In this document: positions 41,106 to 51,400 of the stretch, piece after piece
Layout of the letters: every line of letters starts with the position of its first letter
Position numbering within the stretch: position 1 is the stretch's first letter
From: Sphingobacteriales bacterium
GTDB lineage: Bacteria > Bacteroidota > Bacteroidia > AKYH767-A > OLB10
Direction of reading: 5' to 3'
Assembly (NCBI GenBank): GCA_021299095.1
Contig: JAJTFW010000028.1
Coordinates: 1-51,826, forward strand
DNA length: 51,826 nucleotides
Notes under the pieces: generated by a model
What the model was told of the DNA's origin: nothing
The model's database searches: none
What the model saw: only the letters and a program-made list of their open reading frames with translations
Program-made: the position numbers and the translations under genes

Positions 41106-43907
41106 ATGAATGCTCCACAGAAAAAACTCTTTTTACTGGATGCGATGGCACTGGTGTACCGTGCCTATTTCGCGTTCAGCAACAATCACCGCATCAATTC
41201 CAACGGGTTAAATACCTCGGCAATGTTCGGATTCACGAATACCCTGCTCGAGGTCCTGCGCAAGGAAAAGCCCTCGCACATGGCCGTGGTGTTCGATACG
41301 GCAGCCCCTACACACCGGCACGATGCATTTGCCGATTACAAGGCGCACCGCGATGAAATTCCGGAGGACATCGCCATTGCTATACCCTATATCAAACGAC
41401 TGGTTGAAGCCTTCAACATTCCCGTGATTGAAATGGATGGGTATGAGGCCGATGACATCATCGGGACACTGGCCGGCAAAGCGGAGCGGGCCGGATTCGA
41501 AACCTTTATGATGACGCCCGACAAGGACTACGGGCAACTGGTCACGGCACATGTACACATTTACAAGCCAGCGCGCCTTGGCAACGGAGCCGAAGTGCTT
41601 GGTGTGAAGGATGTATGTGATCGTTATGGTATCGAGCGTCCGGACCAGGTGATTGATATTCTCGGACTCATGGGCGATGCAGTCGACAATATTCCGGGCG
41701 TACCGGGTGTGGGCGAGAAAACAGCAACGGCTCTGATCCAGCAGTTCGGATCGGTGGATGCGATTCTGGCCAATACCGATCAACTCAAAGGGAAGCTCAA
41801 AGAGAAAATCGAACTACACCGCGAACAAGCCTTACTATCCCGGCAACTCGCTACCATACACTGTGATGTTCCCGTCACATTGGATGAGGAACAATTGCTG
41901 GTGACTGATCCGCACAAAGACCAACTGATCGAGTTGTTCAAGGAACTGGAGTTCCGCAGACTGGCTCAGCAAGTGCTCGGCGAAGAAATTCAGACACCTG
42001 CAGCGCCCGCAAGTAATGGACAGATGGACCTCTTTGCTACTGCTTCAGCACCAGTTCCACAGGAAGAGGGCGAGCCGGTTGTTAACGCGCTGCTGGCTAC
42101 AGCACAAACTACCGCTCACACCTACATGTTGGTTGAAGGACCGGAAGCCATCCACCAACTCATCGATACATTGCGGAAGGCTCCGTCGTTCAGCTTCGAT
42201 ACAGAAACGACCGGACTTGATTCTTTATCAGCCGACATCGTTGGTTTATCGTTTAGCACAACCAAGCACCAGGGTTGGTACGTTCCCCTTCCTGCCGCAC
42301 ACACCGAGGCTCAGGCGATTCTGAATCAGTTCAGCGAGGTATTGAGCAGTCCGCAAATTCTTAAAATCGGACAAAACATCAAGTACGATCTCAATGTGTT
42401 GTCGAGGTATGGGGTTGATGTGCAGCCACCGCTATTCGATACGATGGTGGCGCACTACCTCTTGCAGCCCGACATGCGTCACAACATGAACGCGTTAGCC
42501 GAGACCTACCTGCATTACTCGCCCATTCCGATTGAGCAACTGATCGGAAAAAAAGGCAAGGACCAGGGAAATATGCGCGATGTGGATCCTACTTTGGTGT
42601 GTGAATATGCTGCAGAAGATGCCGACATCACCCTACAGCTACAGCAGCAGTTCTCGCCCCGTTTAAACGAAACGGGTACACGCAACTTGTTTGAAGAAGT
42701 GGAAATCCCCTTGATTCCGGTGCTGGCCGGAATGGAACGTGAAGGGATCCGGATTGACCTCAATTCACTCCGTGAGTTCAGCGCACAACTCGAAGAAGAA
42801 ATCCGCACCATCGACAAGCAAATCCAGGAATTGGCCGGAACACCGTTCAATGTCAGTTCGCCGCGGCAGGTCGGCGACATCCTCTTCGAAGTCTTGCGTA
42901 TCGCTGAAAAGCCGAAAAAAACCAAGACCGGACAATATGCAACGAGCGAAGATATCCTCAGCAAGCTCAGCGGTAAACATCCCATTGTAGACCGTATCCT
43001 TGATTACCGCGAATTAGTCAAGTTGAAATCAACGTACGTTGACGCATTACCGCAATTGATCAATCCCCGTACCGGTCGTATACATACCACATTCAACCAG
43101 GTCGTTGCCGTGACCGGGCGCCTTAGTAGCGACAACCCAAACCTGCAGAACATCCCCATCCGGACAGCCCGAGGTCGTGAGGTACGGAAAGCCTTCGTGG
43201 CGCGCGACAGTAATCACGTCCTTTTGTCGGCCGATTACTCGCAAATCGAATTGCGCATCATGGCTCACCTATGCAAAGACCCAGGACTTACGGAGGCTTT
43301 TTCAGACAACCTCGACATCCACTCCTCCACGGCGGCGAAAGTCTTCGGTGTTTCGCTGGAAGAAGTGACATCCGAAATGCGGCGCAGGGCTAAAATGGTC
43401 AATTTCGGAATCATCTATGGCATCTCGCCATTCGGCCTCTCCGAGCGACTCAACATCCCACGCAAGGAAGCCGCCACAATCATTGAAAACTACTTCCGTG
43501 AATATCCGCTGATTAAGGAATACATGGAAAGTGCGGTTGAACAGGCCAGAAGCAAGGGTTATGTAGAAACACTGCTGGGCAGACGCCGCTATCTACGCGA
43601 CATCAACAGCCAGAATCCGACCGTACGCGGGTTTGCCGAACGCAACGCCATCAATGCCCCGATTCAGGGCTCTGCGGCCGACATGATCAAGATCGCCATG
43701 ATCAGGCTTCAGAAAACACTTGAAGAGCGCCGGCTCCGTTCAAAGCTTGTGTTACAGGTCCACGATGAACTCGTGCTTGACGTACCCCGGGAGGAAATCG
43801 AGGAAGTGAAAGACCTGGTGGTGCGTCACATGGAAAGCGCTCTGCCGTTGAGCATTCCCGTGCTGGTCGAGTCCGGCACCGGTAACAACTGGCTGGAAGC
43901 GCATTAA
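41106..43907 (+). CDS. polA: DNA polymerase I
   Basis: A complete 933-residue DNA polymerase I. Residues 1 to about 290 are the 5'-3' exonuclease (FLLDAMALVYRAYFAF, EMDGYEADDIIGTLA, TPDKDYGQLV, DNIPGVPGVGEKTA). Residues about 335-520 are the 3'-5' proofreading domain with its metal carboxylates apparently retained (FSFDTETTGLDS, LKIGQNIKYDLNVL, EYAAEDADITLQL). The polymerase domain follows: motif A DYSQIELRIMAHL (Asp710), motif B RRAKMVNFGIIYGIS, and motif C VHDELVLDV (Asp887). The enzyme fills gaps, removes RNA primers and acts in excision repair. The upstream box TATTTTTA at 41093-41100 is only an approximate -7 match. Confidence 0.98.
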   Translation: MNAPQKKLFLLDAMALVYRAYFAFSNNHRINSNGLNTSAMFGFTNTLLEVLRKEKPSHMAVVFDTAAPTHRHDAFADYKAHRDEIPEDIAIAIPYIKRLVEAFNIPVIEMDGYEADDIIGTLAGKAERAGFETFMMTPDKDYGQLVTAHVHIYKPARLGNGAEVLGVKDVCDRYGIERPDQVIDILGLMGDAVDNIPGVPGVGEKTATALIQQFGSVDAILANTDQLKGKLKEKIELHREQALLSRQLATIHCDVPVTLDEEQLLVTDPHKDQLIELFKELEFRRLAQQVLGEEIQTPAAPASNGQMDLFATASAPVPQEEGEPVVNALLATAQTTAHTYMLVEGPEAIHQLIDTLRKAPSFSFDTETTGLDSLSADIVGLSFSTTKHQGWYVPLPAAHTEAQAILNQFSEVLSSPQILKIGQNIKYDLNVLSRYGVDVQPPLFDTMVAHYLLQPDMRHNMNALAETYLHYSPIPIEQLIGKKGKDQGNMRDVDPTLVCEYAAEDADITLQLQQQFSPRLNETGTRNLFEEVEIPLIPVLAGMEREGIRIDLNSLREFSAQLEEEIRTIDKQIQELAGTPFNVSSPRQVGDILFEVLRIAEKPKKTKTGQYATSEDILSKLSGKHPIVDRILDYRELVKLKSTYVDALPQLINPRTGRIHTTFNQVVAVTGRLSSDNPNLQNIPIRTARGREVRKAFVARDSNHVLLSADYSQIELRIMAHLCKDPGLTEAFSDNLDIHSSTAAKVFGVSLEEVTSEMRRRAKMVNFGIIYGISPFGLSERLNIPRKEAATIIENYFREYPLIKEYMESAVEQARSKGYVETLLGRRRYLRDINSQNPTVRGFAERNAINAPIQGSAADMIKIAMIRLQKTLEERRLRSKLVLQVHDELVLDVPREEIEEVKDLVVRHMESALPLSIPVLVESGTGNNWLEAH

Positions 43908-43995
43908 AGCATTGATCCAAATCAGGAATACAGCTGACAGAGGTCCTTCTGTCGAAGGGCAGGTTGTGCTCAAATTTGGGGAAAGCTTTAACACC

Positions 43996-44430
43996 ATGAA
44001 CACCTTTCCTGCCAGCCGACGCATGGCCTTGTGGATTGACCACGCCAAAGCGCATTTCATCGACCCGGATCAGCCTATGATCCCCATCCAAAGTGTCCAT
44101 TCCGACCTGGAACCCAGACCTCGAACCCGCGGTGAAAGTCCTGAGGGGGTTCGCTTGGGGGGCTATCGCTCAACAAACAACGAACACCACCGAAACAACA
44201 AGGAGGAAGCGGCATTGCGCGATTATTACCGGCTGCTAGCTGATCGGCTGGAGGTGTACCCTGAGATATACATCTTCGGACCGGGTGAAGCACATAAGGA
44301 GCTAAACAACCTCTTGCTTGAGGACAGCCGATTCCGCAAACACCGAATTGAAACCGAAGCCTGCGTTCCCTTGAGCGAAAACCAACTGAGGGCCAAGGTA
44401 CGGGAGCATTTCAGTTCAGTCGTCAGCTGA
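43996..44430 (+). CDS. Small eRF1-domain-like protein, unknown function
   Basis: A 144-residue protein. It opens with MALWIDHAKAHFIDP (from residue 11) and ends with EIYIFGPGEAHKELNNLLLE followed by IETEACVPLSENQLRAKVREHF; the FGPGEAHKEL segment and the preceding charged, variable middle (NEHHRNNKEEAALRDYYRLL) recall a group of small bacterial proteins distantly related to eRF1/Pelota domain 3 and sometimes annotated as host-attachment or translational-machinery proteins. That relation is inferred from memory of the motif. The frame is open to 43912, but ATG 43996 gives a compact protein; ATG 44023 is another possible start. It follows polA by 88 bases and overlaps the convergent gene by 15 bases. 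Confidence 0.7.
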   Translation: MNTFPASRRMALWIDHAKAHFIDPDQPMIPIQSVHSDLEPRPRTRGESPEGVRLGGYRSTNNEHHRNNKEEAALRDYYRLLADRLEVYPEIYIFGPGEAHKELNNLLLEDSRFRKHRIETEACVPLSENQLRAKVREHFSSVVS

Positions 44431-45357
44431 ATCGGACACCTCACGGCGACGGAAAGCCGAAAATGCCGAATTGAATTCCCTTGAAAGGCCTTTCAGGGAT
44501 GTTGGGCCGGTTCCGGCCATCAGGTAAACACGCCCGTCGTTTCCGAATAAGATCACAGCCAATAGCTGTCGTTCGGCTGTGGATGCGCTCAAGCGGAATC
44601 CACTCAGTGAGTCGAGGGTGATGGATTCCAAATTCGGCTTCATGCTTGTATCGGACCCAGGAATTTTCATGCACTGTGTCAAGGCATAGGCTTTCAGGTC
44701 GGTGCTATCGCGGTTGATGCGAGCCATACCTGCAACCATAAGCGGTGCTGGGGGGCCGGTGAATCGGGATGCGCCGCGTGCAAGCAACAGCGTATTTCCG
44801 TTGATTTGCGCAGGTCTGAATACTGAACCTGAAACATCGAAGGTGAAGGGCAGGACGGAAAGCGGATTTGCGTCATCGTTGGCGTCGTACACAACTGTTT
44901 CGAGGGCGGATCGGATACGTAGTGCCATACCCGTATCGGATGCGGGTGAAAATCCACTGATAGATATTGTACGCACCGAGTCTCCAAGCACCAGCATCTG
45001 CTTGATCATATCCCCCTTCCGCCCTTTTTCGGGCATCACAAACAAACGGGCTGTCCCTGAGGGTAACTTAACCAGTTCAGTTCGCAGAATCTGCATACGC
45101 ATACGCGGATTACGGGAGCTGTCGAGGGCTGCTAGATTCGATTCAAGGGAACTGTTGATGACGGATAGCAGGATAGACGACTTGCTGGGCGGATGATCGA
45201 ATCCGCGGTAGCGCAACGCCTGCACAAAATCCGCAGGGGGAACCATGCTACACCAGGTTCCAGGCACAGCTAGCCGACCGGGTTCTGCAACACAAAGTGA
45301 AGAAATGGCGAGGAACGCCAAAAGGCAGCATCGGAACAGTTTGAGATGGCGAAGCAC
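44416..45357 (-). CDS. Exported protein of unknown function
   Basis: A 313-residue protein with a signal peptide (LFRCCLLAFLAISSLCVAE). The body has no recognised family; it includes WCSMVPPADFVQALRYRGFD, MLVLGDSVRTISISGFSPAS and LLAVILFGNDGRVYLMAGTGP, suggesting a globular beta-rich domain that reads like a stability or assembly factor. The GTG start at 45357 is chosen because the frame's longest form (ATG 45447) would overlap the promoter of the divergent carboxylase gene, and TATTTTCG at 45384-45377 lies 19 bases upstream of the GTG. Convergent with the eRF1-like gene, overlapping it by 15 bases. Confidence 0.65.
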   Translation of the reverse strand: MLRHLKLFRCCLLAFLAISSLCVAEPGRLAVPGTWCSMVPPADFVQALRYRGFDHPPSKSSILLSVINSSLESNLAALDSSRNPRMRMQILRTELVKLPSGTARLFVMPEKGRKGDMIKQMLVLGDSVRTISISGFSPASDTGMALRIRSALETVVYDANDDANPLSVLPFTFDVSGSVFRPAQINGNTLLLARGASRFTGPPAPLMVAGMARINRDSTDLKAYALTQCMKIPGSDTSMKPNLESITLDSLSGFRLSASTAERQLLAVILFGNDGRVYLMAGTGPTSLKGLSREFNSAFSAFRRREVSDSADD

Positions 45358-45376
45358 GTAAAATGGACTTAGGAAA

Positions 45377-45384
45377 CGAAAATA
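45377..45384 (-). promoter_or_regulatory. Predicted -7 box (TATTTTCG)
   Basis: TAnnTTCG on the minus strand, 19 bases before the GTG start at 45357 of the exported protein gene. Confidence 0.35.
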
Positions 45385-45430
45385 CGCATTGCCGTTCAGA
45401 GCTCCTGACTTCCCCCAAGGCCGTTTGACG

Positions 45431-45438
45431 TACTTTTG
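45431..45438 (+). promoter_or_regulatory. Predicted -7 box (TACTTTTG) of the acyl-CoA carboxylase gene
   Basis: A perfect TAnnTTTG, 20 bases before ATG 45459, identical to the box of the ribosomal operon. Confidence 0.5.
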
Positions 45439-45458
45439 AGCCGCCATTCGGAACGCGC

Positions 45459-47006
45459 ATGAACCCCAAATTTGATTTACTCAGGCAAAAACAGGAAGAA
45501 GCCCTACGTGGAGGCGGAGAGGCCCGCATTGAAGCACAACATAAAAAAGGAAAGCTCACCGCCCGCGAGCGCATCCATTTTCTGATCGACGAAGGCAGCT
45601 TCGAAGAAATTGGCATGTTTGTTACGCACCGGTCGACCGATTTCGGTCTGGACAAGGAAAAGTACCTGGGCGATGGTGTGATTACCGGATATGGTCGCAT
45701 CGATGGCAGGCCCGTATACGTGTTCGCACAGGACTTCACTGTTTTCGGTGGCAGCCTGTCCGAATCACACGCGGGGAAAATCTGCAGGCTCATGGATTTG
45801 GCCATGCAGAACGGAGTACCGGTTGTAGGACTTAACGATTCGGGGGGCGCACGCATCCAGGAAGGTGTCGTATCGCTTGGTGGCTATGCCGATATCTTTT
45901 ACCGCAATACACTGGCATCGGGTGTGATTCCGCAAATCAGCGCTATCATGGGACCATGCGCCGGCGGTGCTGTCTATTCCCCCGCCATCACCGACTTCAT
46001 CCTGATGGTGGAGAATACGAGCTATATGTTCGTGACCGGGCCCAATGTTGTAAAGACAGTGACCCACGAAGAGGTGAGCAGTGAAGAACTGGGCGGAGCA
46101 TCCACGCACAGCAGCAAATCGGGCGTGACACATTTCGCCTGTGCCAATGAAATCGAATGCATCCGTCACATCCGCCGTCTACTTAGTTATGTTCCCTCGA
46201 ATTGCGAAGATCCGGCCCCTTCAAGACCATACACTCCGAGTAACGAACTCCGGCCTAAACTCAATGGGGTTGTGCCGGAAAACCCCAATCAGCCGTACGA
46301 CATCCGGGATGTAATCAACGAATTGATCGATGACGATGGTGAAGGATTTTTTGAAGTCCACAAGGATTTCGCACCCAACATCGTGGTGGGCTTCGCGCGC
46401 CTTGCGGGACAGTCGATCGGTGTGGTTGCAAACCAACCTGCCTTTCTTGCCGGAGTGCTCGACATCCAATCCTCGGTGAAAGCTGCACGCTTCGTACGCT
46501 TTTGCGATTGCTTCAATATACCGCTGCTGGTGCTCGAAGATGTTCCCGGTTTCCTCCCAGGAACCGATCAGGAATGGAATGGTATCATCACCAACGGGGC
46601 CAAGCTTCTATTCGCATTCAGCGAGGCCACCGTTCCGCGGGTAACGGTCATCACCCGTAAAGCGTACGGCGGTGCCTACGATGTCATGAATTCCAAGCAC
46701 ATCGGTGCCGACATGAACTTCGCCTGGCCTTCGGCCGAAATCGCCGTGATGGGTGCAAGGGGTGCTGCAGAAATCATCTTCAAGGGTGAAATCGCCAAGT
46801 CACAGGATCCGGCAGCCAAACTGCGCGAAAAAGAGCAGGAATACGTAGAACACTTCGCCAACCCGTATCGGGCAGCAGAGCGCGGGTATATAGACGAGGT
46901 GATTCTTCCCGAGCAGACCCGCACCAAATTGATCAGTGCTTTCCGCATGCTGAAGAACAAGGTCGCCAAGCTGCCCCGCAAAAAGCACGGTAACATTCCC
47001 TTGTAG
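45459..47006 (+). CDS. pccB: Acyl-CoA carboxylase beta subunit (propionyl-CoA carboxylase type)
   Basis: A 515-residue carboxyltransferase subunit that moves the carboxyl group from biotin to an acyl-CoA. The crotonase-fold halves are both complete: N-terminal [59 protein letters not shown] (oxyanion and CoA-binding) and C-terminal [53 protein letters not shown]. This form is usually propionyl- or methylcrotonyl-CoA carboxylase; the [11 protein letters not shown] text favours propionyl-CoA. No biotin carboxylase or biotin carrier gene is adjacent, so the partner must be elsewhere. A stem of 10 bp follows. Confidence 0.95.
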   Translation: MNPKFDLLRQKQEEALRGGGEARIEAQHKKGKLTARERIHFLIDEGSFEEIGMFVTHRSTDFGLDKEKYLGDGVITGYGRIDGRPVYVFAQDFTVFGGSLSESHAGKICRLMDLAMQNGVPVVGLNDSGGARIQEGVVSLGGYADIFYRNTLASGVIPQISAIMGPCAGGAVYSPAITDFILMVENTSYMFVTGPNVVKTVTHEEVSSEELGGASTHSSKSGVTHFACANEIECIRHIRRLLSYVPSNCEDPAPSRPYTPSNELRPKLNGVVPENPNQPYDIRDVINELIDDDGEGFFEVHKDFAPNIVVGFARLAGQSIGVVANQPAFLAGVLDIQSSVKAARFVRFCDCFNIPLLVLEDVPGFLPGTDQEWNGIITNGAKLLFAFSEATVPRVTVITRKAYGGAYDVMNSKHIGADMNFAWPSAEIAVMGARGAAEIIFKGEIAKSQDPAAKLREKEQEYVEHFANPYRAAERGYIDEVILPEQTRTKLISAFRMLKNKVAKLPRKKHGNIPL

Positions 47007-47022
47007 GGCATTATTCGGTTCT

Positions 47023-47054
47023 GCGAAAACAGCCTACAGCAGGTCTGTTTTCGC
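47023..47054 (+). terminator. Hairpin terminator after pccB
   Basis: GCGAAAACAG (47023-47032) pairs with CTGTTTTCGC (47045-47054), 10 bp, with an inner CCT/AGG extension. It starts 17 bases after the pccB stop; the T stretch behind it is interrupted by C residues. Confidence 0.6.
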
Positions 47055-47105
47055 CCCTTTTCCACCCGAATTCGCCCAAACTTTGACCTGTCCGCCCTGA
47101 GGCCT

Positions 47106-47120
47106 GGGGTAAATTACCCC
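47106..47120. promoter_or_regulatory. 15-bp palindrome upstream of a small gene, operator-like
   Basis: GGGGTAA-A-TTACCCC is a perfect 7-bp inverted repeat with one central base, 18 bases before ATG 47139. It could bind a dimeric regulator. A TTTG at 47082-47085 may be a -33 element. Confidence 0.4.
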
Positions 47121-47138
47121 TTCAAGCCTCACACGGAC

Positions 47139-47408
47139 ATGAAACACATCTCAGCAACCCCCGACACCTTCAACACCCTCAGTTTTGACGAAAAGGCCTG
47201 GCATGTGTGGCACCATGCTACCTTTCTGATTGTGCGCCAGAACAGCCAGTACAGGGTGAATTTGTATTACCTCAACGGTTATTACATCCAACTCTGGTAC
47301 CACGTACACCGTAACCGCATCGATAAAATTGCGGCCACACGCTCCACCAGGGTAATTGATCCTTACCTGAAACTGATCGAGGTGAAAGGCGTGTTAACCA
47401 GCATTTGA
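47139..47408 (+). CDS. Small conserved-looking protein, unknown function
   Basis: An 89-residue cytosolic protein rich in aromatic residues. The central stretch VWHHATFLIVRQNSQYRVNLY followed by YLNGYYIQLWYHVHRNRIDKI, and the end ATRSTRVIDPYLKLIEV, suggest a small beta-rich fold with many Trp, Tyr and His. I recognise no family, but the codon use and composition look genuine. It lies behind a palindrome and in front of a T9SS cargo gene. Confidence 0.7.
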   Translation: MKHISATPDTFNTLSFDEKAWHVWHHATFLIVRQNSQYRVNLYYLNGYYIQLWYHVHRNRIDKIAATRSTRVIDPYLKLIEVKGVLTSI

Positions 47409-47477
47409 CGTCCGCGAGCTGAGCGGAATCATCGCAGGGGCGTCCTTAGGACAGTCCCGGCGTGCAGGGATATTCAG

Positions 47478-47485
47478 TAGCTTTG
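47478..47485 (+). promoter_or_regulatory. Predicted -7 box (TAGCTTTG)
   Basis: A perfect TAnnTTTG, 24 bases before ATG 47510, for the lamin-tail T9SS protein. It also argues against the upstream start at 47462. Confidence 0.5.
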
Positions 47486-47509
47486 GCCCAGCTATTCAAC
47501 GCCCTGCAC

Positions 47510-48421
47510 ATGAAAAAACATTACATCCTGTTTCTCTTTGCCCTGCTTGCCGGACTTACTGTGAAGGCCCAGGGGCTTGTTATCAACGAGGTAGACTACG
47601 ACCAGCCTGCTGTCGACAGTGCCGAATTCATCGAACTGTACAATTCCGGAACCAGCCCGGTCACTTTGTCGGACTACACCCTGTTGCTGGTTAATTGCAA
47701 CAACAATACGCCATACGCTACCATCGCCCTGCCTGCGCAAACCCTGGCTCCCGGTGGATTCTTCGTTCTTTGTGCAGGATTCGGCTACGTAGCCAACTGC
47801 AACCAGAATTTCGCACACACGTATCAGAGTGGTTTCATTCAGAATGGATCACCCGATGCCATTGCACTTCTGGAGAATGCTACTCAGAACTACATCGATG
47901 CAATAAGCTACGAAGGAACGTGTGCTCCTCCCAACGGATCGGGCAACGGTGTTCCCCTGGCTGAAAGCGATACCGTAATTGCCCAGGACACCATCAACGG
48001 AATCCCACAGGCCCCCCTCAAGACCTATGGCATCAGCCGCTACCCAGACGGAGCGGATAGCAACGATGACTCAACTGATTTCCGCAGGGCCTGCATCACT
48101 CCCGGAGCAGCCAACACCAACCAGAACAGCAATTGCGGTTCACCAACCGGACTGAATACACCTGTGCGCAGCACACTGGGCGTTTCGGCCTATCCGAACC
48201 CTTCGCGCGGTAACCTGTTTATCGATTTCCGTGGCCGTCAGATCAGCAACGGTAACGTATCGGTGATTGACGTGCTTGGAAATGAAGTCAAATCCTTCCG
48301 ACTGCGTCAGGCCGGCACCGGATTTACCATCGAGCTGGGCGACCTGCAAAACGGTGTCTATTTCCTCAAAGCCGTAACCGATCAAGGAACCGCCATGCAG
48401 CGGGTTGTCCTGAAAAAGTAA
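47510..48421 (+). CDS. Secreted lamin-tail-domain protein with T9SS sorting domain
   Basis: A 303-residue exported protein. The signal peptide is MKKHYILFLFALLAGLTVKAQ. Residues about 22-150 are a lamin-tail (LTD) domain, an Ig-like beta fold: GLVINEVDYDQPAVDSAEFI, ELYNSGTSPVTLSDYTLLL and LAPGGFFVLC are its hallmarks. The C-terminal about 85 residues are a type A T9SS sorting domain (VSAYPNPSRGNLFIDF, then GNEVKSFRL and GVYFLKAVTDQGTAMQRVVLKK), which targets the protein through the type IX system to the cell surface. Lamin-tail domains occur in many such cargo proteins; ligand unknown. The frame is open from 47462, but the start is fixed by the signal peptide and promoter. Confidence 0.92.
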   Translation: MKKHYILFLFALLAGLTVKAQGLVINEVDYDQPAVDSAEFIELYNSGTSPVTLSDYTLLLVNCNNNTPYATIALPAQTLAPGGFFVLCAGFGYVANCNQNFAHTYQSGFIQNGSPDAIALLENATQNYIDAISYEGTCAPPNGSGNGVPLAESDTVIAQDTINGIPQAPLKTYGISRYPDGADSNDDSTDFRRACITPGAANTNQNSNCGSPTGLNTPVRSTLGVSAYPNPSRGNLFIDFRGRQISNGNVSVIDVLGNEVKSFRLRQAGTGFTIELGDLQNGVYFLKAVTDQGTAMQRVVLKK

Positions 48422-48441
48422 CAGACTCAACAACCATTGAA

Positions 48442-48467
48442 AACCCCGTTTAATACGGGGTTTTTTT
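48442..48467. terminator. Bidirectional terminator between convergent genes
   Basis: AACCCCGT and ACGGGGTT form an 8-bp stem with a TTAAT loop, followed by a run of T on the plus strand; on the minus strand A residues become a T run on the other side. It serves the T9SS gene (plus) and sits right at the stop of the protease gene (minus), whose stop codon at 48466-48468 touches it. Confidence 0.93.
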
Positions 48468-51400
48468 ATTGCTTATAACTGAAGACCGTGTTGGCCGAAA
48501 TCCGCGACGGAACTTTTGACCAGGTTGAAATGCCGTTGCGTGTACGAACAACGAGGAAGGTCCGCTGGGCAAATAGCGAAGCAGGAATTTGCAGCTGCGC
48601 CGTACCATCGGTACGCAAAAGTGCCTGGGTCGTATGAAGTAAAGCATACGGCGTATTTTCCGATCGGAACTCCAGGGAAATACTGTCGCAGGCTGTCGGA
48701 TCATTGCTCAGTCCCGAGTTATACAAGACAGGGTTCATCTGTTGCCCCAGGGTGAAAAATCCCTGAAGAAACAGACTGATCTGAACCGACGCTGAATCAT
48801 CGCACAACTGAACGGGGAGCAGCAGTGACCCCGAGGAGCCACATCCGTTCGCATCCGTTACATACACCTGAACGGAATCGGGGAATTCGACTTCAAAGGT
48901 CGGGCTATCCGCTGTGTCCGACCAGGCAGAGACCGGCTCTGTCCACTGATGCTGAAAATCCGCATAGGGTATGAAACGCCAGGATTCGCTCGTCGTACTG
49001 AATGTTGCAGCATTCCGTCCCGGAGGTGTGAAGGCCTTCGTTCCCTTTGCATTCTCGATACCGAGTGTTGTAGGATTGGCATTGATGAAACTGATCGCTT
49101 CAACGTGTAGTTCAACGATATTAGATCCTTCAGACAGGACAATCTGTCCCTTCATCGGATATCCTGTACCGTTATAATGGTTGGTGTTGAACCGAACGAT
49201 CCGTTTCCGGTTAGGTGGCGAACCGACAAGGTAGTGATCAATCACCGCACCGGATGCGGAAGGATTCAAATCATTCCATGCCAGAGATATCAGTCCGTTC
49301 GGAGCTGAAATGGAAGGCAGACTTTGCCCCGTACAGCAGCCATTGGGAAGTGAAGCACTGAACCCGATGAACCCGTTTGAAGAAATGGCAAAGGATGTTT
49401 GCTTCTCCCCGAAAAAATAAAAATCGAATCCGATACCCTGCAGACTGCTCACCTGATCATCTGCCAGGGAAATCACCGTCGTGGCCGCTGATGGACTCAG
49501 GGGAGCATAGGGAATACTGGTCACGGAATAGCCCGAAACGGCGTTGTTACCGCTGATGATGGTGCTTAACTGGATGGTATCACCGGTGCAGATTGATGAA
49601 GAAGAAGTACTGACTTGCACATCATAGCCTGTGATACTGACGTAGGCAACCTGCTCGAGCGAATCACTGCCGAGAGTATTGATTGCTTTCAGACGGACTG
49701 TATAATTGCCGGGCTGAGCGTAAGTATGCTCCGGATTCTGGCGTGTAGATGTGCTGCCGTCACCGAAATCCCATTGCCATTGTTGCGGACTCCCACCGGA
49801 TTGGTCGCTGAAGCGGATAGTTCCGGGACAAGGAGCTGAAAACACATCGGCAGAAAATCCGGCAACAGGCGGAACTGTGGGCGGTAAGCAGAATGGCGGA
49901 TAAGTGAAATCAGCTATCTCATCCCCTACTGCGTTGGAGCTGCCTTGAGATGCATAATACCCCATACCCCTCCGGGCGAATGCCTCCCAGATCTGACAAC
50001 GGTGTTGACTGCCATACATGATATCATCTGCAAGCAAGATGGCATCACGCGCATCGATGTACCCCGGACTACACGGTTGTAGTTTCATACCCTCCAGCAC
50101 AAGGCGCATGGCAACGATATTACCGGATGAATCATCGCCTGTGCTTGCCAGCATGGGATTGAATCCGAAATCGCGGATAAGAAACCAGGTCATATCCCAA
50201 ATCGCATCACACCAGATTTCCCCCCGTTGATGAACTGAAGTGCTTCCTGCTAGGTCTGCGTAGGTTTGTGGATTAACGGCCATGTTGGTACTATACGGAT
50301 AGCGCCTTATCCCTCCGCCTGATACAGGTTGCCCCAGCGCGAATGTCCCGATACCGCGGGGAGACGCGCCGAAATCACCAGGCTCAATGGTTGTTATTAG
50401 GCATAACCAATCACTCCAGCCCTCTCCACCCTGCTCTGCATTGTACAAGCAACTGGATGCAGCCGGCCCACCCGTCAGTCGGTTCGATACGCCGTGCCCG
50501 TATTCGTGAGCGATGATTCCGTTGTCAAATGACCCGTCACGTTGTGCACCGGGCGGACAGTAAATCAAGCGTCCGGAAACTACGCTTCCGGAATTCAACT
50601 GAGACTTGATTGCCGAACCCTCTGAAAGCAATAATGAAAACGTGGGTATGGTCACTGTAAAGCCGGGTGAACCAGACATCGTTGGAGGGCTGGTGGAAGT
50701 CACATTGTTTACAATCAGAATGGCTGACGCTCCAGCCTGTTGGGCATAATAGGTCTTATCCAAAAAAGAACATGTTCCCCGGTCGACAACGACGATTTTT
50801 CCTGCCACAGCGGCAGCATTGGTATAGGCACTGCATCCATCCGTAAGCGTTCCAACACCATCGTTGACCAGAATCAGATTTGATGTGATGTTGTAATTCT
50901 GCGCCGGAGTAAAACTTGCAAAACCGATTGATTTATTACCCGCAATCGCAACGGGAGATAAGATTTCGAGGGAACTGCAACTGGCCGAACCGGCACCATT
51001 CCACAGATACATCTGCATTCGTGGTTCTATTCCATCATCGGGGGTAGCAAAATTGGCATTGTTTGTCCCTCCGCCATCTAGGCCTTCGGCCATTACCTCA
51101 TCTCCGCCCAATCCCCCACGACCGTAGTTGTTCAACTGAAAATTACCTGCCTCCTCATCGAAACCATGTTGCCAGAGCACATCGTGTAGGGCATTGCTGG
51201 TATAGAATAGATTACTCACCGAAGCACTCCGGTTGGCGGTTGCTGAAGAATCGATGTGAAATGGGAAGTTGAATGTCAACACTGAACCTCCGTCCGGAGA
51301 AAAGCCGGGCAAATCGTCGTTGTTGGCATCTTCGTATGCATACACATTGTTTCCACGGGTGATGGTAAACTCGGCGCCAACACTACCGGAAGTGTCATGC

